From NCBI GenBank assembly GCA_032629725.1, contig JAFEVB010000032.1:992001-1056000 (forward strand): a stretch of 64,000 bases of DNA, read 5' to 3'. Source of the stretch: Gremmenia infestans (lineage: Eukaryota > Ascomycota > Leotiomycetes > Helotiales > Hamatocanthoscyphaceae). The notes under the pieces are model-generated. The model was given only the letters and a program-made list of their open reading frames with translations, did no database searches and was not told where the DNA came from. The stretch's first letter is position 1. The number at the start of each line of letters is the position of its first letter. Shown piece after piece: positions 49,020 through 62,686 of the stretch. A program made the translations under genes and the position numbers.

Positions 49020-52000
49020 GCATCATTATCTTGTAATCATTTCCCTTGAAGTTCATGGCTAGTCCAAGGGAGACTAAGAATTTCTATTCTTTAAAAATGA
49101 CAAGGCGTCCAGAAAGTCAATTTTGCGCTTCTATGTAACCGCGAGGAATTTTTTGCTCTAAATTTCACAGTAATCCCGCATCTTAGAAGATCTAGAAACA
49201 ATTGATCAGAATCAATGCTCATGTACACGACGCTTCAGAGGAATTGCATTAGGATTTGATGTGATAAACAGCTCCCGTTCTGTGATACAAGAATACTTCA
49301 CAGCTATCGTCATGGATTTATCCCCGAAGCTGTGAGCACCGCCGTTCCAAAGCTCTATGTCATATCAGAGAACAATGTGCTACTTCATAACACTGTGGAC
49401 AGTGGGTTGAGCGATGAATCAATTACAAGGATTACCCCGCGGACAACATGTTACTGCCACGAGACCTACGCCCAGCCCACCACCAGCTCCTGCTTAAGCC
49501 ACGCCACCACTCCATGAAATTCATTGTACAGCCGTCATCAAATCAATGTCTCCGCTTCAACGTAGGTATGATTTGGCCTTTTCTTTCCTTTGAATATCTT
49601 CCGTTCCTAGAATTGACCCCCCTTCCTCGAAGTTCCATTGCATATGCAAGATTTAGCCCTCTAACTCTTTCCTGTTTAGGAACCGAGGATCATAAGGCAG
49701 CCTCATGGTGCTGCATATTTACTTGAACCGTGCGGCGAGGGAGCTTACTAGTCAGGAACTATTTCGATCGAAACAGGTATTCGAAGAGTCAATCGTGACG
49801 AAGAAAAACGCGCTACAAAAGCTTAAAATAGTGGTACTACATAACACAGCAGGCGTGGCGACTAAGACACAATAACGTACGGACTAAATCGTAACACCAC
49901 AATGACTAGTAGTCTAGAAGGAAACTCGATTCAAGGAAGTGAGTCAAGATCATTTGTCTTTGACTGACGACCTCTATTACTATCCTAGAATGTTGTTTTT
50001 CATTCACAGCCGAGAAATCTACTTTATGGAGCAATATTGAAAATACGTCGTTTCTAGTGCGTTGGAGCTCGAGTATAATCCTTCAGATCTTTTTAGGTTT
50101 CCAGAGATATTCTCTTAGTCCTTCATCCAAGTTTGCAAAACAATATATCACCAAAACAATCTGTTCCGATTGGTCATATGGTAAAAACGGGTTTTGGTCT
50201 GTTCTTGGTCTGTTTCCTCAGCATGGACTACGGCGATCTATTCTTTGAATTATAATCGCCGTGTTAATTAATGAAATCTTTAACTAATTTGCCTTTTGAT
50301 TGTCCAAGTGAGCCTATCGAAACTTACTTAATTCAACTTTGTGGCTTGCCCAGCATGTAGGAAGTATGTCATGAGTGTACTAATCGGAAAGGATAATAAA
50401 TACCAAGAAGGCAATTGTCCTGTCAGTCAGAATGACGAAAAAGTAATATATGCAAATTTATAGTAAACTGCAACCTAATGCAGGGGTCTATTCGTAGGCG
50501 TAGACCTCCCGGCCTTCAGGATTGCGGGGAAGATCCTAGTCATGATGGAATGGAACTTTCTTGGGATGTTTTCTAAACATTATAATGCGACCCTGCAATG
50601 GAACATGGCGACATTATAAAAGCCTACGGAGGTACAGCTTAAAGGTGGGATGACCAGGGATTAATACAGGGATATAACAGTAGTGTTTTTATGGTTAACG
50701 AGCGAGACGAGGCTGCAGCCAATCAATACAGTAGTACCTTAAGAATCGGAGACCCCTGGTGATCATACTTTTCGGCCTACCTCCATATGGTAAACCAAGA
50801 CTCCTTCGTCCACCCTTGAGAATCTCCAAGCGCTCTGTTCAGCACTAAAGGATGTACTGTAACAATCTTTCGAGTCACAACGTACCAAATGATGTTGACC
50901 TTTTTCCACCCGGGAGTCACGTATTCCGGTGGCCTGCATTACCGAGCTACAAGGTGTTCCGGACTCGGCGACCTTGACACGGCATGATCCGTATGGCCGA
51001 AACGTATTTTGGTTCCCTCTTTGGGTTTGAAAAATAGATTTTGGATACTTTACATCCTATTCGCCCAATCAAATAGCTAAGAGCAGTATTCAGATCCAAG
51101 TGATCACTCAATCATCACCGTAAATCCTCACTTTAGTAAACCGGGGGCCTGACTTCTTTTGCCGTAGGAAATAGGACCTATCACTGGATGGGGAAAAACT
51201 TCACCGACTTCGCAAATACGAGCGCCCCTTGAGGACGCCAACGACGTCAAGAAGCCCATCAGCAGGTTGCGTGGCATTTACCTGCAGACGCCATCGGGTT
51301 TGCAAGTTCATCCGCCCAAGTACTCTACGGCTGCATCGACGTCTTCCTGCTCTGCCGTGTCTACTACATTCCTTTTCGAACTGCCTATTAGAGCATTCAT
51401 TGCCAACACAGTACGGGGTTAAGAACGGACGAAAAGTCGAGTGTAATGGCATGAAAGCGGGCTGCCATGGGCTGCCAGGATAAGTACATACTAGTCACGG
51501 GCATGTACGAAGTAGTAAAACCACTGCGATCTGCATGAGGGGTCTATTTTAGAAGCGGGACTATACGGTATCAATCCCGATGGCGACCAAACCTACTGGT
51601 AGGAACGCGTGAATCCGAATGTGTGGAGTCTAGGCTGAACTGTCTGGACTCAAAATCTGGCCATGGCGTCTCCACAATTTGACCACGCAAAAGTGCAGTG
51701 CCGATCTCTAACGTCAATCAATAACCTCAATACACGCCATATGAGACAGCCGAAATTTGAGATTCAACTTGATGAGATGGCGAACCGCTTTCCGGCATGC
51801 CCGGGTGATATTTGAATGCAAGCAGCGGCCTGAACAGTGGAGGTGCAGAAAATTCTTCCTGTCGTAAGTTCGTAAATGCAAGGTGAAATTTCTTTCCAAT
51901 GCAAAGCAATAAGAAGCCATTCCTACGATACCACGTGGGGGCCAGCTCTAACCGCCATCTCCACTTGGCAATGGTAGCGAGGTGAAAGTCCGCAACCGAA

Positions 52001-55000
52001 GCAACGAATCAATGAGACGGTGGTGAAATGAGACTAGCCCTCGATGTTTTACTCATTGGAGAAAACGGGAACTCGAAATGAAAAGTAATTAATTGAGAAT
52101 TTCCCGTGACAGGGACCAACTTCCCAAAAGAGTAATGAAAATGCTCTCCTCTCTTATGCAAAGCTTTGAGGCGAAGGAATGCCTGCTGTAGTAGGTCCTA
52201 TAGAGGAAGATATCAGCGAGAAAGTAACCTTGGAGCCCTTGTCCTTTTACAGACTTTTCAATGTCAGTTTCAGCCATCTACAAATTTTGTTCATTGTATA
52301 AAGCGACTCAGAAACGAGTAGAATAAAAGATATCTTCCACAGGTAGTAACTTGCAATAACCTTGTAAACTCAACCTAGCCTCAAGGGTATAAAGCGGCAA
52401 TCACTTGATGCTTTCGTACTCTATTGTGAAATTTTGTCAGAATACATAGAATGAATAGTCCTTTGAAATTCTTGAAAAATATTTGACAAAGTTGAATTTG
52501 GAACTTGGGGAGAAAGATGAAGAATTTGTTTCGGTATGAAGTTTACGAAAGACGGTGAAGATGATGAAGAACTTGATATACTGCAATAAACAAAACAGGC
52601 ACCAAGATTGAGAGAGATAAGACACCATCAGTGCACAGTGATCACTGTTTCCGCGAGATAATACATCGCACAAACTCAGAGTCTCTTATACCGTCCCTAA
52701 GCTCAATTCAATGTGATATAAGCTGAAAACCTACCTTTGTCGTTTGGGCTCACATGTCTGTCCTCCTTTGTGCATTATTCACTCATAGCTGAAAACCATA
52801 ACTCCTGTACCCGTTAATGACACGCAGTAGTCTGTCTAATCCTCTCTGTCGTTTGTTTCCGATTATTCTTAAAGTCCTCGAAGTATGTGTGCAGACGAGC
52901 TTCTTAGTGGCTAGCGAATCATATGGCTATTACGTAGTGTTTTTCGACGGCTTATCTAAGTTTATAGTTAACTTCCAGGTGAGTTCGGCAGCAGAGGCCC
53001 TTAGTTGTGCCAATAATGGAAAAGAGTATATCTTGAGCTAGTCTGTGATCGTAGATGCACAGATTCTATGAATTCAAGAGTTGATCGAATAGGACCCACC
53101 TACTACTATGGCTGAAGCAGAGCTGTAGCAACGCGGAAGGCAATGGGGTTCAGCCAAATCATTCCGGCATTCTGTTGCTGAGGGCCGATGGTAGCTAGCT
53201 TGCTGCAAGCTCTCCATCCAAGAGCGGGCGTTATCGAAGGCAGCAGATCAGAGCTTCGTATGGGAGTTTGCTGAAGAACATAGTTTGTTCCTTGCGTCGG
53301 TTTGTTTTTGAAGAGTAATTGTATTAACACCGATGTATTATACGTGTAAGAGGTACATGAGTTGACTAGTTTTGTTGACGTATCATGTATATGACATTGT
53401 ATGCCGTCTCTCGATCCTCAAGTACTTTCGTTGAAGCGATGGTATGACGCAAAAATTTTAAACTTTGTCAAAAGTGCAGTGGGCTGTAGCTACTTATTCT
53501 AGAAAGTTCAAGTCATTCATATTCCAGACTTCATGCGCTTTGTAGGCTCTAGACCGAATCGGTTTGGAGATTGTCTTTCAATGAAAATCCTTGCATGACA
53601 GACGCTCCGAGATAGGATGCGAAAGAAAGTGAGTCCTACATAGCCGGTGATATTAACCATTGCTGAATACACGATCTACATTGATTTTTGAGGGTCTGCA
53701 TTGCAAATAGGATCACGGACTGGTGCCACAGAAGTTTGCGCTGTCTGAGCCCAAAGCACTTAGAATTATTGAAAGTCCGCAACGGCGTTTTAGGATTAGC
53801 TTTGACGATCCCTTTACTGTTTCATCAACGTATAAGTTTACCTAGGTCTTGGAAGATCAGCGCAGCTAAGAGGCTTGTAAGTTTAGAGGCCTTCGTTTGC
53901 TGCATGAATGGAAAGAGGGGGGGAGGGGGAAGACTAACCTTCCGAAAGCCGGAGCACTTTGCACTTTCGTTACCTTTCTTTATCAATTTTCAAAAAATAT
54001 TGCCATTTCTCCTATGCTCACTGTAGCAGATTTCTGTACTAGGTCGAACTTTACGAGCATCTTGTATATTTGATTGTTACTATTGCAAAGTCTCTACACG
54101 AACCGATCCTAAAGGCCAGGGACAAGATCCTTCGAGTTCAAGGATTCTCGTAAGATTCATGACTCGCATAATGCAAAGTTGATCTTACCCGCAAATATAG
54201 AGCTGGAAAAGGGTAAATGAAGGCACCACGTGGGACTATGTTGCATGTCATATATAGGTTGCTCAACAGAATCAGTATCAAGGATATGTCCTCGGGATGG
54301 CTACTGCAGTGAAACAATCAGGTCATATGGCATCTTTAATCAGGCGAACTACATTATGCTGCTCGTCGCTGTTAATTTAATACAGCCTGGGATTGAATTG
54401 GGCAGCGGAAATTCAGGTCAAGAGTTCATGATAGGACTTGAACATATTGCAACTAACACCATCAATTGCTTAACTTGGAAGTAATTAATTTACCCAGTTA
54501 AAGTTCTAATATAGTTGACTTTTAGTAAAACTAACTTTCAAATACCGCAAGCAGACTTTGACCTGTTTCGCACTAATTGCCATTATTAATATACTAAAAG
54601 CATTATAGGATGAAACTATAGATACAACTTAGTACCCTTTCTAAACCCTAATGTGGGACATAAGGACAGTATACCATTACTACTAATCATGAATTCTATA
54701 CGCTGATTAGGGGGGTGGTTGTGACACGGCACGTGAGCTATTACCCCTTTATTTTATAAAAATAGACATCCTTTTCGGGTGGGTAAATCAATATTAGTAT
54801 ATGTGCTGAATCATGGTAAGCCTCCATAGGTAGTTATGATTGCGTAGCGAACTTTAACATGAATACCTATTCCAATCCTAGTTTTGTAAGGGGAAAGCCG
54901 TAGAATTCAGTAGTCAGCCCGGCAGAGCACGACATACGCAACTATCGCCTAACAACCGCGAGTACAAGAATTACAACATCAACTTGGCTGATATTTTAGG

Positions 55001-56603
55001 ATAGTAATCTTCTTTGAAACCTTTCCTAGTTTTAGGGTCTTTGTGGTTGAGGAACTGGTCACAAATTGTAGTTTAGTTAGCTAGCTGAAGAGGGCGTCCA
55101 GAGCATCTGATGAGAGTGATGATCCATCCATATCACCCTGAAGGATGGATGGTAAGTAGAGTGGAGCTGTACAAATCATGATATCCTACAAACACACTTA
55201 AGACTGGGGGCTGGAGCATGAAATACATGCTCAGCTTGTCAAGCATTCCTTTTAAGGATCACAGCATTCCGCTTATGTCACACGGGACGCCCCAGATCAT
55301 TTATCACAAATACGTAGATAATTTAGTAACAAACCTACGAGTATGTGCTGAGCTGATTCAAGCAATGCAAGTCAAAGTTTTACCAGTCTATAGCCCTAGT
55401 GCTCTCGGATGACGCAGTGGCGACCCCTTACATATCGTCTTCGATACCACTATTAGGATCCCTCACCTCCACACATAATCACGACCTAGCCGGTTTTAGA
55501 TAATGGTTACTAACCTCGACTTCTACTAATTCCCTTTACTCTCTTCATTCGCCACACAGTTTTCCGTGCACAAAGTTGCTGTGGCGTTCGATTTTATGAA
55601 AGAAAGGAGTAAGTAGCACAACTCGGACCAGATTATCGTCAGCTCGGGATGCCGTACGACGGACGGTGATACGGCTAACTTCATTCCCATCTTCCCGATT
55701 GAACTTAGATCAATGAGTCCGCTTTACACAACATGAAAAATCTTTTGAATCACGGGTAGCTACTTAACTGACCTATACTACACTCGCGAATCGAGACCGA
55801 GAAGATTGGGTCAGCTGAATGAAGTTCAGGTGATTTGTGATATGTGAGAATATAGTATGAGTTTTGGGGGGCCCTGGGGTTGCTTCCTAACTTTTGAGAG
55901 GGGAGGAGAGAGGAATCTGTGCTCGAGTCGATCTAAGTACCTGCAACTGAAACTCATACTCTTTAAATTTAATGTGCCGAAACCCATCAACCCCCGGCGG
56001 AAACAAGACATCTTCTGCCCAAGTACAATCAAGCTCCTAGTTTCCATAACCAACTACCTCTACCCTAGCAATCCCAAGATCATCACTCATACAAAAGACT
56101 GATCCTCATACTTGTGCAAGGCAATGGGCAATACGGTATTCCGTGGTAGCATCATATAACTCAATACCAACTCTAGTCCTCCGCCCCACATGACAAGACA
56201 CTGATCGGAGCCGATGCTCGCGGTCGTGAAGAGAAGATCGCACGTGTTTTGGGTATCTTTGTCCTTTGGTACACACACGTAGAATATGATATTGATCAAC
56301 GAAACAAGAATGAACATCGCAACACAAATGAAATTCGGTGGAAATAGAGCAGAATACATTGCCTTTCCCAATACTGAAAGAATGAGAGCCGAATAGGTGT
56401 TCCTAGGCAAATTGAGAGAGCTTTCATTGACTATAAGAACAACAAGTTAGAACCTTCAATCAATCTCTCCATCCTCGTCAACAACCAGCATTCTCATCTC
56501 ATCATCTCAAGTCATTCTCTTTAACAACTCGCTCACTCTTTCACTTACAACAATCTTTCCATCTTCTTCATTTATTAGAATAACAAATCAACCACCCGCT
56601 AAA
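49020..56603. other. Gene-poor stretch of 7.6 kb
   Basis: No frame here has recognisable domains, good codon bias or a convincing splice model. Parts are AT-rich, for example about 54480-54700. A GC-richer patch at about 51200-51480 might be a coding relic but matches nothing I know. The right end, from about 56450, is pyrimidine-rich and looks like the 5' leader of the hydrophobin gene. Confidence 0.45.
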
Positions 56604-57482
56604 ATGCTTTTCACATCCGCCTTCGCCCTCTCGGCCTTTGCTTTCCTCGGAGTCTCCGCTGCTCCTAGCCAACCCCAGGCTTACTCCACTCCAGTCCACT
56701 CCGCCCTGCCTGCCCAGAGCAGCAGTGCGAGCAGCGGTGCCAGCAGCCCTCCTAGCGGTGGTGCTGCAGGTGGAAGCGCACCCCCGGCTGCTGTCGGCTC
56801 CGTATGTTCTTCCCCATATCTCATCCCGTCCCTCTCCTCCCATCTCTTCTCTTCTCTTCCGCCAAACAATTGACCCCACTCCACTCCCACTCCTACTCCC
56901 ACTCCCACATCCACATCCTCTCCTTCCTTACATTACCTCACCTCCCAACTAACAACATCCACAACACAGATAAACTGCCCCCAAGCCTCCCAAGTGTGCT
57001 GCAACCCCACCGGGGGCTCCAGCGCCAACGTCCCGGGCCAAGACTCCGCGGCCTCCTCCTCATCCTCCGGTATCCTCGGCGGACTGCTCGGCGGACTCCT
57101 AGGCGGCGGTGCGCTCGATGGCGTCGGTGAGGTCTTGGACCTCAGGAGCGCATTGACTTGTGCCGTCTCGCTTATTGGCGATGGGCCGTGTAGTCAGACT
57201 ACTGTCTGCTGCTCGAACACTGGACCTGGTGTAAGTTGTTGTTTTCTCTTGCATTCCTTCCCTCTGTATTCTGTTAGCTTGGTTTGGTTTGGTTTGGTTT
57301 GGCTTGGATTGGATTCTTTGAAGGGGAAGGGGTGTTGAAGAGGAGTATGGGAGATGAAACTGACGCTGCAATAGAACCAAATCTGCAAGTCCGAATCTGG
57401 CTCCAAAATCCAGATCGCAATACCCATCACCGCGGGCGTCCTCGGCGATGCTTCAGCTCCCGGCGCTGGGAACTCAGACTAA
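56604..57482 (+). CDS. Hydrophobin-like small secreted cysteine-rich protein
   Basis: A secreted amphipathic surface protein of 188 aa that may coat spores or hyphae. Exons: 56604-56801, 56970-57230 and 57375-57482, all joined in phase 0. The signal peptide is about residues 1-19 (cleavage after GVSA). A Ser/Pro/Gly-rich stretch follows. The eight Cys have the hydrophobin order C-CC-C-C-CC-C with spacings 6, 0, 52, 9, 5, 0 and 9. The C3-C4 loop of 52 residues is longer than is usual for class I and contains a Ser run and GGLLGGLLGGG. Intron 1 carries a CTCCCA-type repeat and intron 2 a TTTGG repeat. Class assignment is uncertain; class I-like is the best guess. The nearby genes give no functional hint. 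Confidence 0.85.
56872..56926. repeat. CTCCCA/CTCCTA-type repeat in hydrophobin intron 1
   Basis: Imperfect short tandem units of CTCCCA type inside intron 1. It is pyrimidine-rich and leaves the splice sites intact. Confidence 0.6.
57281..57313. repeat. TTTGG pentanucleotide repeat in hydrophobin intron 2
   Basis: About five to six consecutive TTTGG/CTTGG/ATTGG units lie within intron 2 of the hydrophobin gene. Confidence 0.7.
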
Positions 57483-57883
57483 GCCTTTGCCGCTTTAATT
57501 ATTGACCCATCTGAACCCCACTCAAGTGATCTTGCACTGGCGGGGCAGGAGAAGTTATCTGTACGAAGAGCGAGAGAAAGCGAGAGAGAGAAAAAGAGAT
57601 GTGTAGAAAAGATTTCCTTAAACCTGTACCTGTCGAGATGATGTTCTATATTCTATTCTTGGATGAGATATTGAGATATAATAATTGCTGTATTGGTGGA
57701 TTGAACAGATGTATGGATGTTATTAATCAGGCTAGAAAAGTTGTGCCGCATGTAAACTACGCACTCTTTTAATCAATCAACAACAAGTTTGTTTATATGG
57801 AAATACCTCTCAATTGCTTGCTTGTTTCACACTATGATTCTAGTGATGCTTTCCCGGTCTTGAATTTCCCCGTTGGAGATGTC

Positions 57884-59022
57884 TTAACCATCTAATGGTA
57901 CCGTATCAGCGAACAGCACCTTCATCATAACCTCCGGATACCTCGTTCCATGAACCTCCGCCTTCTCCACCTCAGCCCGAATCTCCTTCTCTTCACTCTC
58001 ACTCAACTTCACATTCAAAGCACCCAAATTCTCCTCAAGATACTTGATCTTCTTCGTGCCGGGAATAGGGATGATATCATCACCCTGCGCCAGCAACCAA
58101 GCGAGCGTGAGCTGGCCCGGCGTGCAGTTCTTCTTTTTGGCAATGGCGGCAATCCCGTCCACGAGCTTCAGGTTCTTGGGGAAGTTCTCAGCTGAAAAGC
58201 GGGGCGCGTAGGTGCGGAAATCGCCTTCTTCGAAATCGGCGGGTGAGCGATAGGCGCCTGTTAGGAAGCCACTGTATGGTGTTAGTGGGTATTTCCATGA
58301 TGGTCATACAGTAGGGGATTGAGTGACGAACCGTCCAAGGGGAGAGTAAGCTACGGTTGCGACGCCGAGTTCCCGACATGTCTTTAGGAGGTTGACAGAT
58401 GGGTGCTCGATATCAACGGCGAATGGGGAGTACTCAATCTGGACCGCATCGATGTGATGAACTTTGCAGGCACGGCGCAGGGTTTCGGATGAGACCTCAC
58501 TGAGACCAAGGTACTTGATCTTCCCCTCGCTGAAAACAGTCAGCTAAAATGCAGGCAGATACGAGTCAGAGAATAACCATACTTCTTCAGCTCAACCATA
58601 GCCTGTACAGTCTTCTCAATCGGAACCTCATGCTGCGCGCGGTGGCAGTAATACAGATCAATCTGCGAAACGCCCAGTCTCTTCAAACTCGTAGCACATG
58701 CCTTCTTTGCATATTCCGGGGAACTGTCGATGGTTATTTCGCCGTTGACGGTCTTGTGGCCAAATTTCGTCGCGAGGAAGATCTGATCACGCTTGCCGGT
58801 CCGCTTGAACCACTTCCCTAGTAAATCCTCCGAGTCCATGTACATGTCTGCAGAGTCCCAGTTCGTCTGTCCGAGTTCCAGGGCACGGTCGAGGACCTTG
58901 AAGCGCTCTTCGTCAGACTCGGGCTTGCCGTAGAAGGCAGAGAGGCCCATGAGACCGAAGCCTTCGGCGACGACTTGAGGACCATTCTTGCCCAGCTTGC
59001 GGGTTGGGAGTTGTGGAGCCAT
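57884..59022 (-). CDS. Aldo-keto reductase
   Basis: A cytosolic NADPH-dependent reductase of 341 aa, similar in layout to the YakC-like aldo-keto reductases. Three exons on the minus strand: 59022-58583, 58529-58332 and 58271-57884, with introns of 53 and 60 nt and consistent phases. The catalytic tetrad is visible as Asp56 and Tyr61 (in NWDSADMY), Lys86 (LATKFG) and His127 (YYCHRAQH). The barrel continues through GLSEVSSETLRRA and AYSPLGRGFLTG, and the cofactor-binding end has IPIPGTKK and YLEENLGAL. The first donor (GTATGG) and second donor (GTTCGT) are weak, but the joined protein is continuous. The substrate is unknown. The gene is not obviously linked to the NRPS, 18 kb away. Confidence 0.92.
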
Positions 59023-61472
59023 AGTTGTTGAGTGACAGGTGGAGCGAATTGATGGTAGGATGTAGGTTTGAGTCAATGTAAGGGAGGAACAGTGAAGCAG
59101 CGGAGGAGACTTTATGTATATATGTATACCTAGCCAACTAATAAACTCAGAGCGGCCGGCCAAGTCACTCACTACCTTATACTATCTGGTGCTATGACTT
59201 CACAACAACGACGGTATCCCCGCCTAGACAGTGAAATATGCAGATCGGAGATATCAACGGACTCAGATTCCTAAAGCCGAAGTTACAAAGCTTTTCACGA
59301 GTCACGGCCTCACCACTCCACTCGGAGAATCCGGAATATCTTGTTTATCGCGTCCACTCCACAGCAAATGCTTAAATAAACGACAGTTGGATACACGTAC
59401 TGTATGGACTGGCGCTCCGGGCGGCAATTGAAACCTGGGCTCACTTCTCCAACTGAAATATCTCGATGACGAGCATAGCGGGGTGGTGGGGTATGTGTAC
59501 CCCACATTGCACGTGATCACACCCTCCCCGTCTCCAGGTCTAGAAAATGAGGGTGAAGATGTGTACGTATTCTGCTGTATGTGTAGTTGATGTAGGAGGT
59601 GAAGTAGGGTCTTCGCCACCTAGGTAGGGTAGTAAGCACTTTATCGTGCCGCTGACTAATCCAATACGAAAAGCTGACCGTCGTTCGAGGACAAGGCACA
59701 ACTCCTCAAAATATTGGAGTGATTTATACCCGCCGAAAATTCCAAAGAGTATAAATACATATCATTCAAGAGGTATATACATTTGCACTCGTCTTCACAA
59801 GCAAGCAGGATGGATGACTTCAAGGTCACCTACACTTCTCTAGGCTTCCTAATAAATGCGGGGTGTTTTGGAAAGAGGTCTCCATGTATCACCCAAATAG
59901 ACTTCTAGTGGATTGAATATAGATCCGCCAATTACCAGGATAAGCGCAGGGTTTAGGGTCCCTATATTGCCCTCTCTAAAAGCCATAGAGAAGCTAACTA
60001 TGTATATATCATGCGCCCGCCACAGGCCCACAGCAGGCAACTCTTGCTGTCTCAAAGCTAGTTGCCGTGATCTTCTCAGAAGAAGCTTCGCATTCACTAA
60101 GAGGACTTGCGAAATCCGTAGGTATGTATTGCACCAGTGGTACTGGCGGTTCAGGCCGAGAGGAAGGGAATGGAGGGAAGAAGTTTTTGGGAATATGGAA
60201 ACGGCCCAAGAAGAAAGATGATATGACAAGGTCTTTCTATGTTGCTGCATTCGTGGTATGGAACGACAACATGCGATGGTTAGTACATGACAGGCAATGC
60301 AATACTTACTTCCCTAGTGTTCCATTAAGAGACTCTACAGGTTGATTGATTATGCTGAGATTTCCAGTGCTAACCTGAATAGCTTCAACTGCTTATGTCC
60401 AAGTACCGAAATTGAGGTACACGTCCCTGTACTGGCCGATATCCTAGTCCCGGGCGTTGTCCTAGTCCTGTGTAACGATTCCAGCGCTCTCGAACCACAA
60501 TGTCGAGGTTGATTTGGGATGTCGCAAGGGTACCGACCTACTCTGTACACCCAATACTTTTAACTCCGCCGCCCGCAAAAGCCTCGTGTATTTACTGCAT
60601 TTGCACTTCCCTGGCCTTCACTTCTACACCGAAAACATAACCTTTGTGAATACGGGAAGCGTAAACCGGATCCGGCGCAAGGGAGCCCCGGATGTTGGTA
60701 GTCGAAGCTTATTCCACCGATGCAAGAGGTGCTAACTTCCCTTGAGGATATTCCGACGTCTGTTGCGATGGGTGTAGACGCTGGTACAGTATATGATGAA
60801 GGAGCTCAAGGAAGCGGTGAAGAGGGAGTGATAGGGCTGCTATGACTCCAGAAGCAAGGTCATGATATATGGACTGCGAGTAGCAAAAAAAAACATCGGA
60901 GGAATGCGACGCGGTAGTTGGGGAACTTGAAATAAGTGTAGATCTAGATGTTGAAATGGATGCAGTTATAGTCGTTGTAGGGGCCACGAAAACAGTGCTG
61001 TCTCTGAATCACAGAGCACACCTACGCTGTTGCAATGGATGATATTGCTTGAACGGGGGCTCTGTAGATGCTTGTTCGATTGCTGGATTTTCGGCGGCTG
61101 AAAATGTGTCGTTTACTCTAGGGAGAGTGAAGCGGCCTGAAATATTCACCACTGATACAGAAGAATTGGTCTGGAGTGAGGAATTGAAGGCATGAAGACT
61201 AGAAGGTAAGTAATATAAGCTTTGCGTTGTCCTGGCCTAGATTTTGCAATTGCAAATTTGTGGAACATGAGGCAGGTAAACGAAAAGACCTGGCTTTGAC
61301 TATGTATACCGAATTGACCTAATGCCAAGATCTCGTAGAAACAATTGTGATTCTTCACCGCATGGTCACTTCGTTCTGTAGAACCTCTCGCAGAATTTTG
61401 CTTACCATTCATACCCAAGGTAAGAGCTTTACGCGCATCCCAATGCCGTGTTCTGCGCCCTCACCACTCACC

Positions 61473-61515
61473 ACCCGTACCCGTTGACCCATACCCGGTT
61501 GACCCGTACCCGTAG
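61473..61515. repeat. Three imperfect copies of a 14-15 bp ACCCGTACCCGTTG repeat
   Basis: Copies are seen at about 61473-61486, 61487-61501 and 61502-61515, with a further ACCC beyond. The C-rich hexamer-like units recall degenerate telomere-type repeats but do not match TTAGGG. Confidence 0.6.
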
Positions 61516-62045
61516 CTCAACCCATCAAGTGTTGTATGCTTTTCCTCCGACCGTTTTGCAAAAGATAAAGCAATGATTAGAATTACAACAGACTTAAAGC
61601 TAGAAGCAGCGCAATTGACTCGCATGTTAAAGATTCAAGAGCCAATAAATAGAAAGATAATGGAACGTCGAAGTAGCAGAAGTGATCACAGGAGATCAGA
61701 CGGCAAGATCAGGTCTCCGATATATGAAGCCACGATCAAATTTCTTGCTACTACTATGAATGAAATGGACAAATCAAAACAAGCAGCAGCATAGAACACA
61801 GCGTTCGGTCGAAACCAGAGGGTCTCCATAACACTGCAGTTCATCGGCCCTGTGTATGATTGTTGATAGAAGAATCCTTCATACTTGGCGAATCTTCTGT
61901 TGGTGGTAAATCAATGCAATACTACCATGGTCCAGCTTCTAGAGGACATGTATAAGTAGAGACGCGACTGAATTGATAAACGCGTCAAGATGCACGTGAT
62001 AAGTATCCTTAGTCTAAGTAAGGTGAGATAAGACCAGGGAGAGAC

Positions 62046-62096
62046 AGAGAAAGAAGAGAAGGGGAAAGAGAGAAGGGGAAAAGGAGAGAGAGAGAG
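62046..62096 (+). repeat. 51-base uninterrupted purine tract
   Basis: Only A and G occur across this stretch, about 590 bases before the glycerol-3-phosphate dehydrogenase ATG. Such tracts occur in fungal promoters and may exclude nucleosomes or form triplex DNA. The function here is unknown. Confidence 0.6.
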
Positions 62097-62686
62097 CGCG
62101 CTGTGAAACAGGGAAGAAATGAAGAAATTGAAGATTCTTGCGATGATTTCATAGGGGTACCTACGTAGTTTCCGCAGAAGGTTTCCCGAGGCAGGATTGC
62201 CGACAACCTATCTTCAGCCTGGCTGCATGATTGGCGGAAAATCCGGGTAGGGTGAATTCGATAGAGCCCAGGGTTATTTACAGAACCAAACAATTGCATC
62301 CTTTCTCCATCCTAAAACACCATCTATTTTGCCCACCAATCCTCCTACTCTACCTACAATTGCACAGCACTGTACAAACTTCAGCTTCAGCTTCATTTAT
62401 ACCTCAACTCAACCTAATCCACCTACTGTACAGGACGTCGTTTTCGCTCTGAATATCAATTGCTTTGTCCTATCCTATGAAGCTGTGATCGGCTTTCCTA
62501 CCTTGGCAGCACCGTCGAAAGCGGGTTGGTCTACCTTGCTAGCTCTGTAGCCCAGACCAAGCCTCCGAGCTCCATCGTGACCTTTATCCTTTTTCTATCC
62601 CTTTTCCTCTCCATCTTCTTCACGATTTTTCCTCCTCATTCTTCCCATTCTCCTCATCCTCCTCCTCCCTCCTCCCTCAACAAATT

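Larger units (their letters stand above)
59023..62686. other. Gene-poor stretch of 3.7 kb with repeats near the right end
   Basis: The left part should hold the reductase promoter. No convincing gene was found. A few frames (59849-60250 minus, 60514-60735 plus, 61573-61794 plus) have no recognisable domains. The right part contains a tandem repeat, a purine tract and the pyrimidine-rich leader of the next gene (about 62578-62680), a usual feature before fungal housekeeping genes. Confidence 0.45.

Noticed and set aside
51201..51483. Overlapping open frames on both strands in a GC-richer patch
   Set aside because: No domain recognised in either strand; kept only as a possible relic.
56087..56410. 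107-codon minus-strand frame with hydrophobic segments
   Set aside because: Hydrophobic stretches alone are weak evidence, codon use is poor, and it lies just upstream of the hydrophobin leader.
60514..60735. Cys-containing 73-codon frame as a secreted protein or gene relic
   Set aside because: No signal peptide at its start and no family recognised; could be chance.
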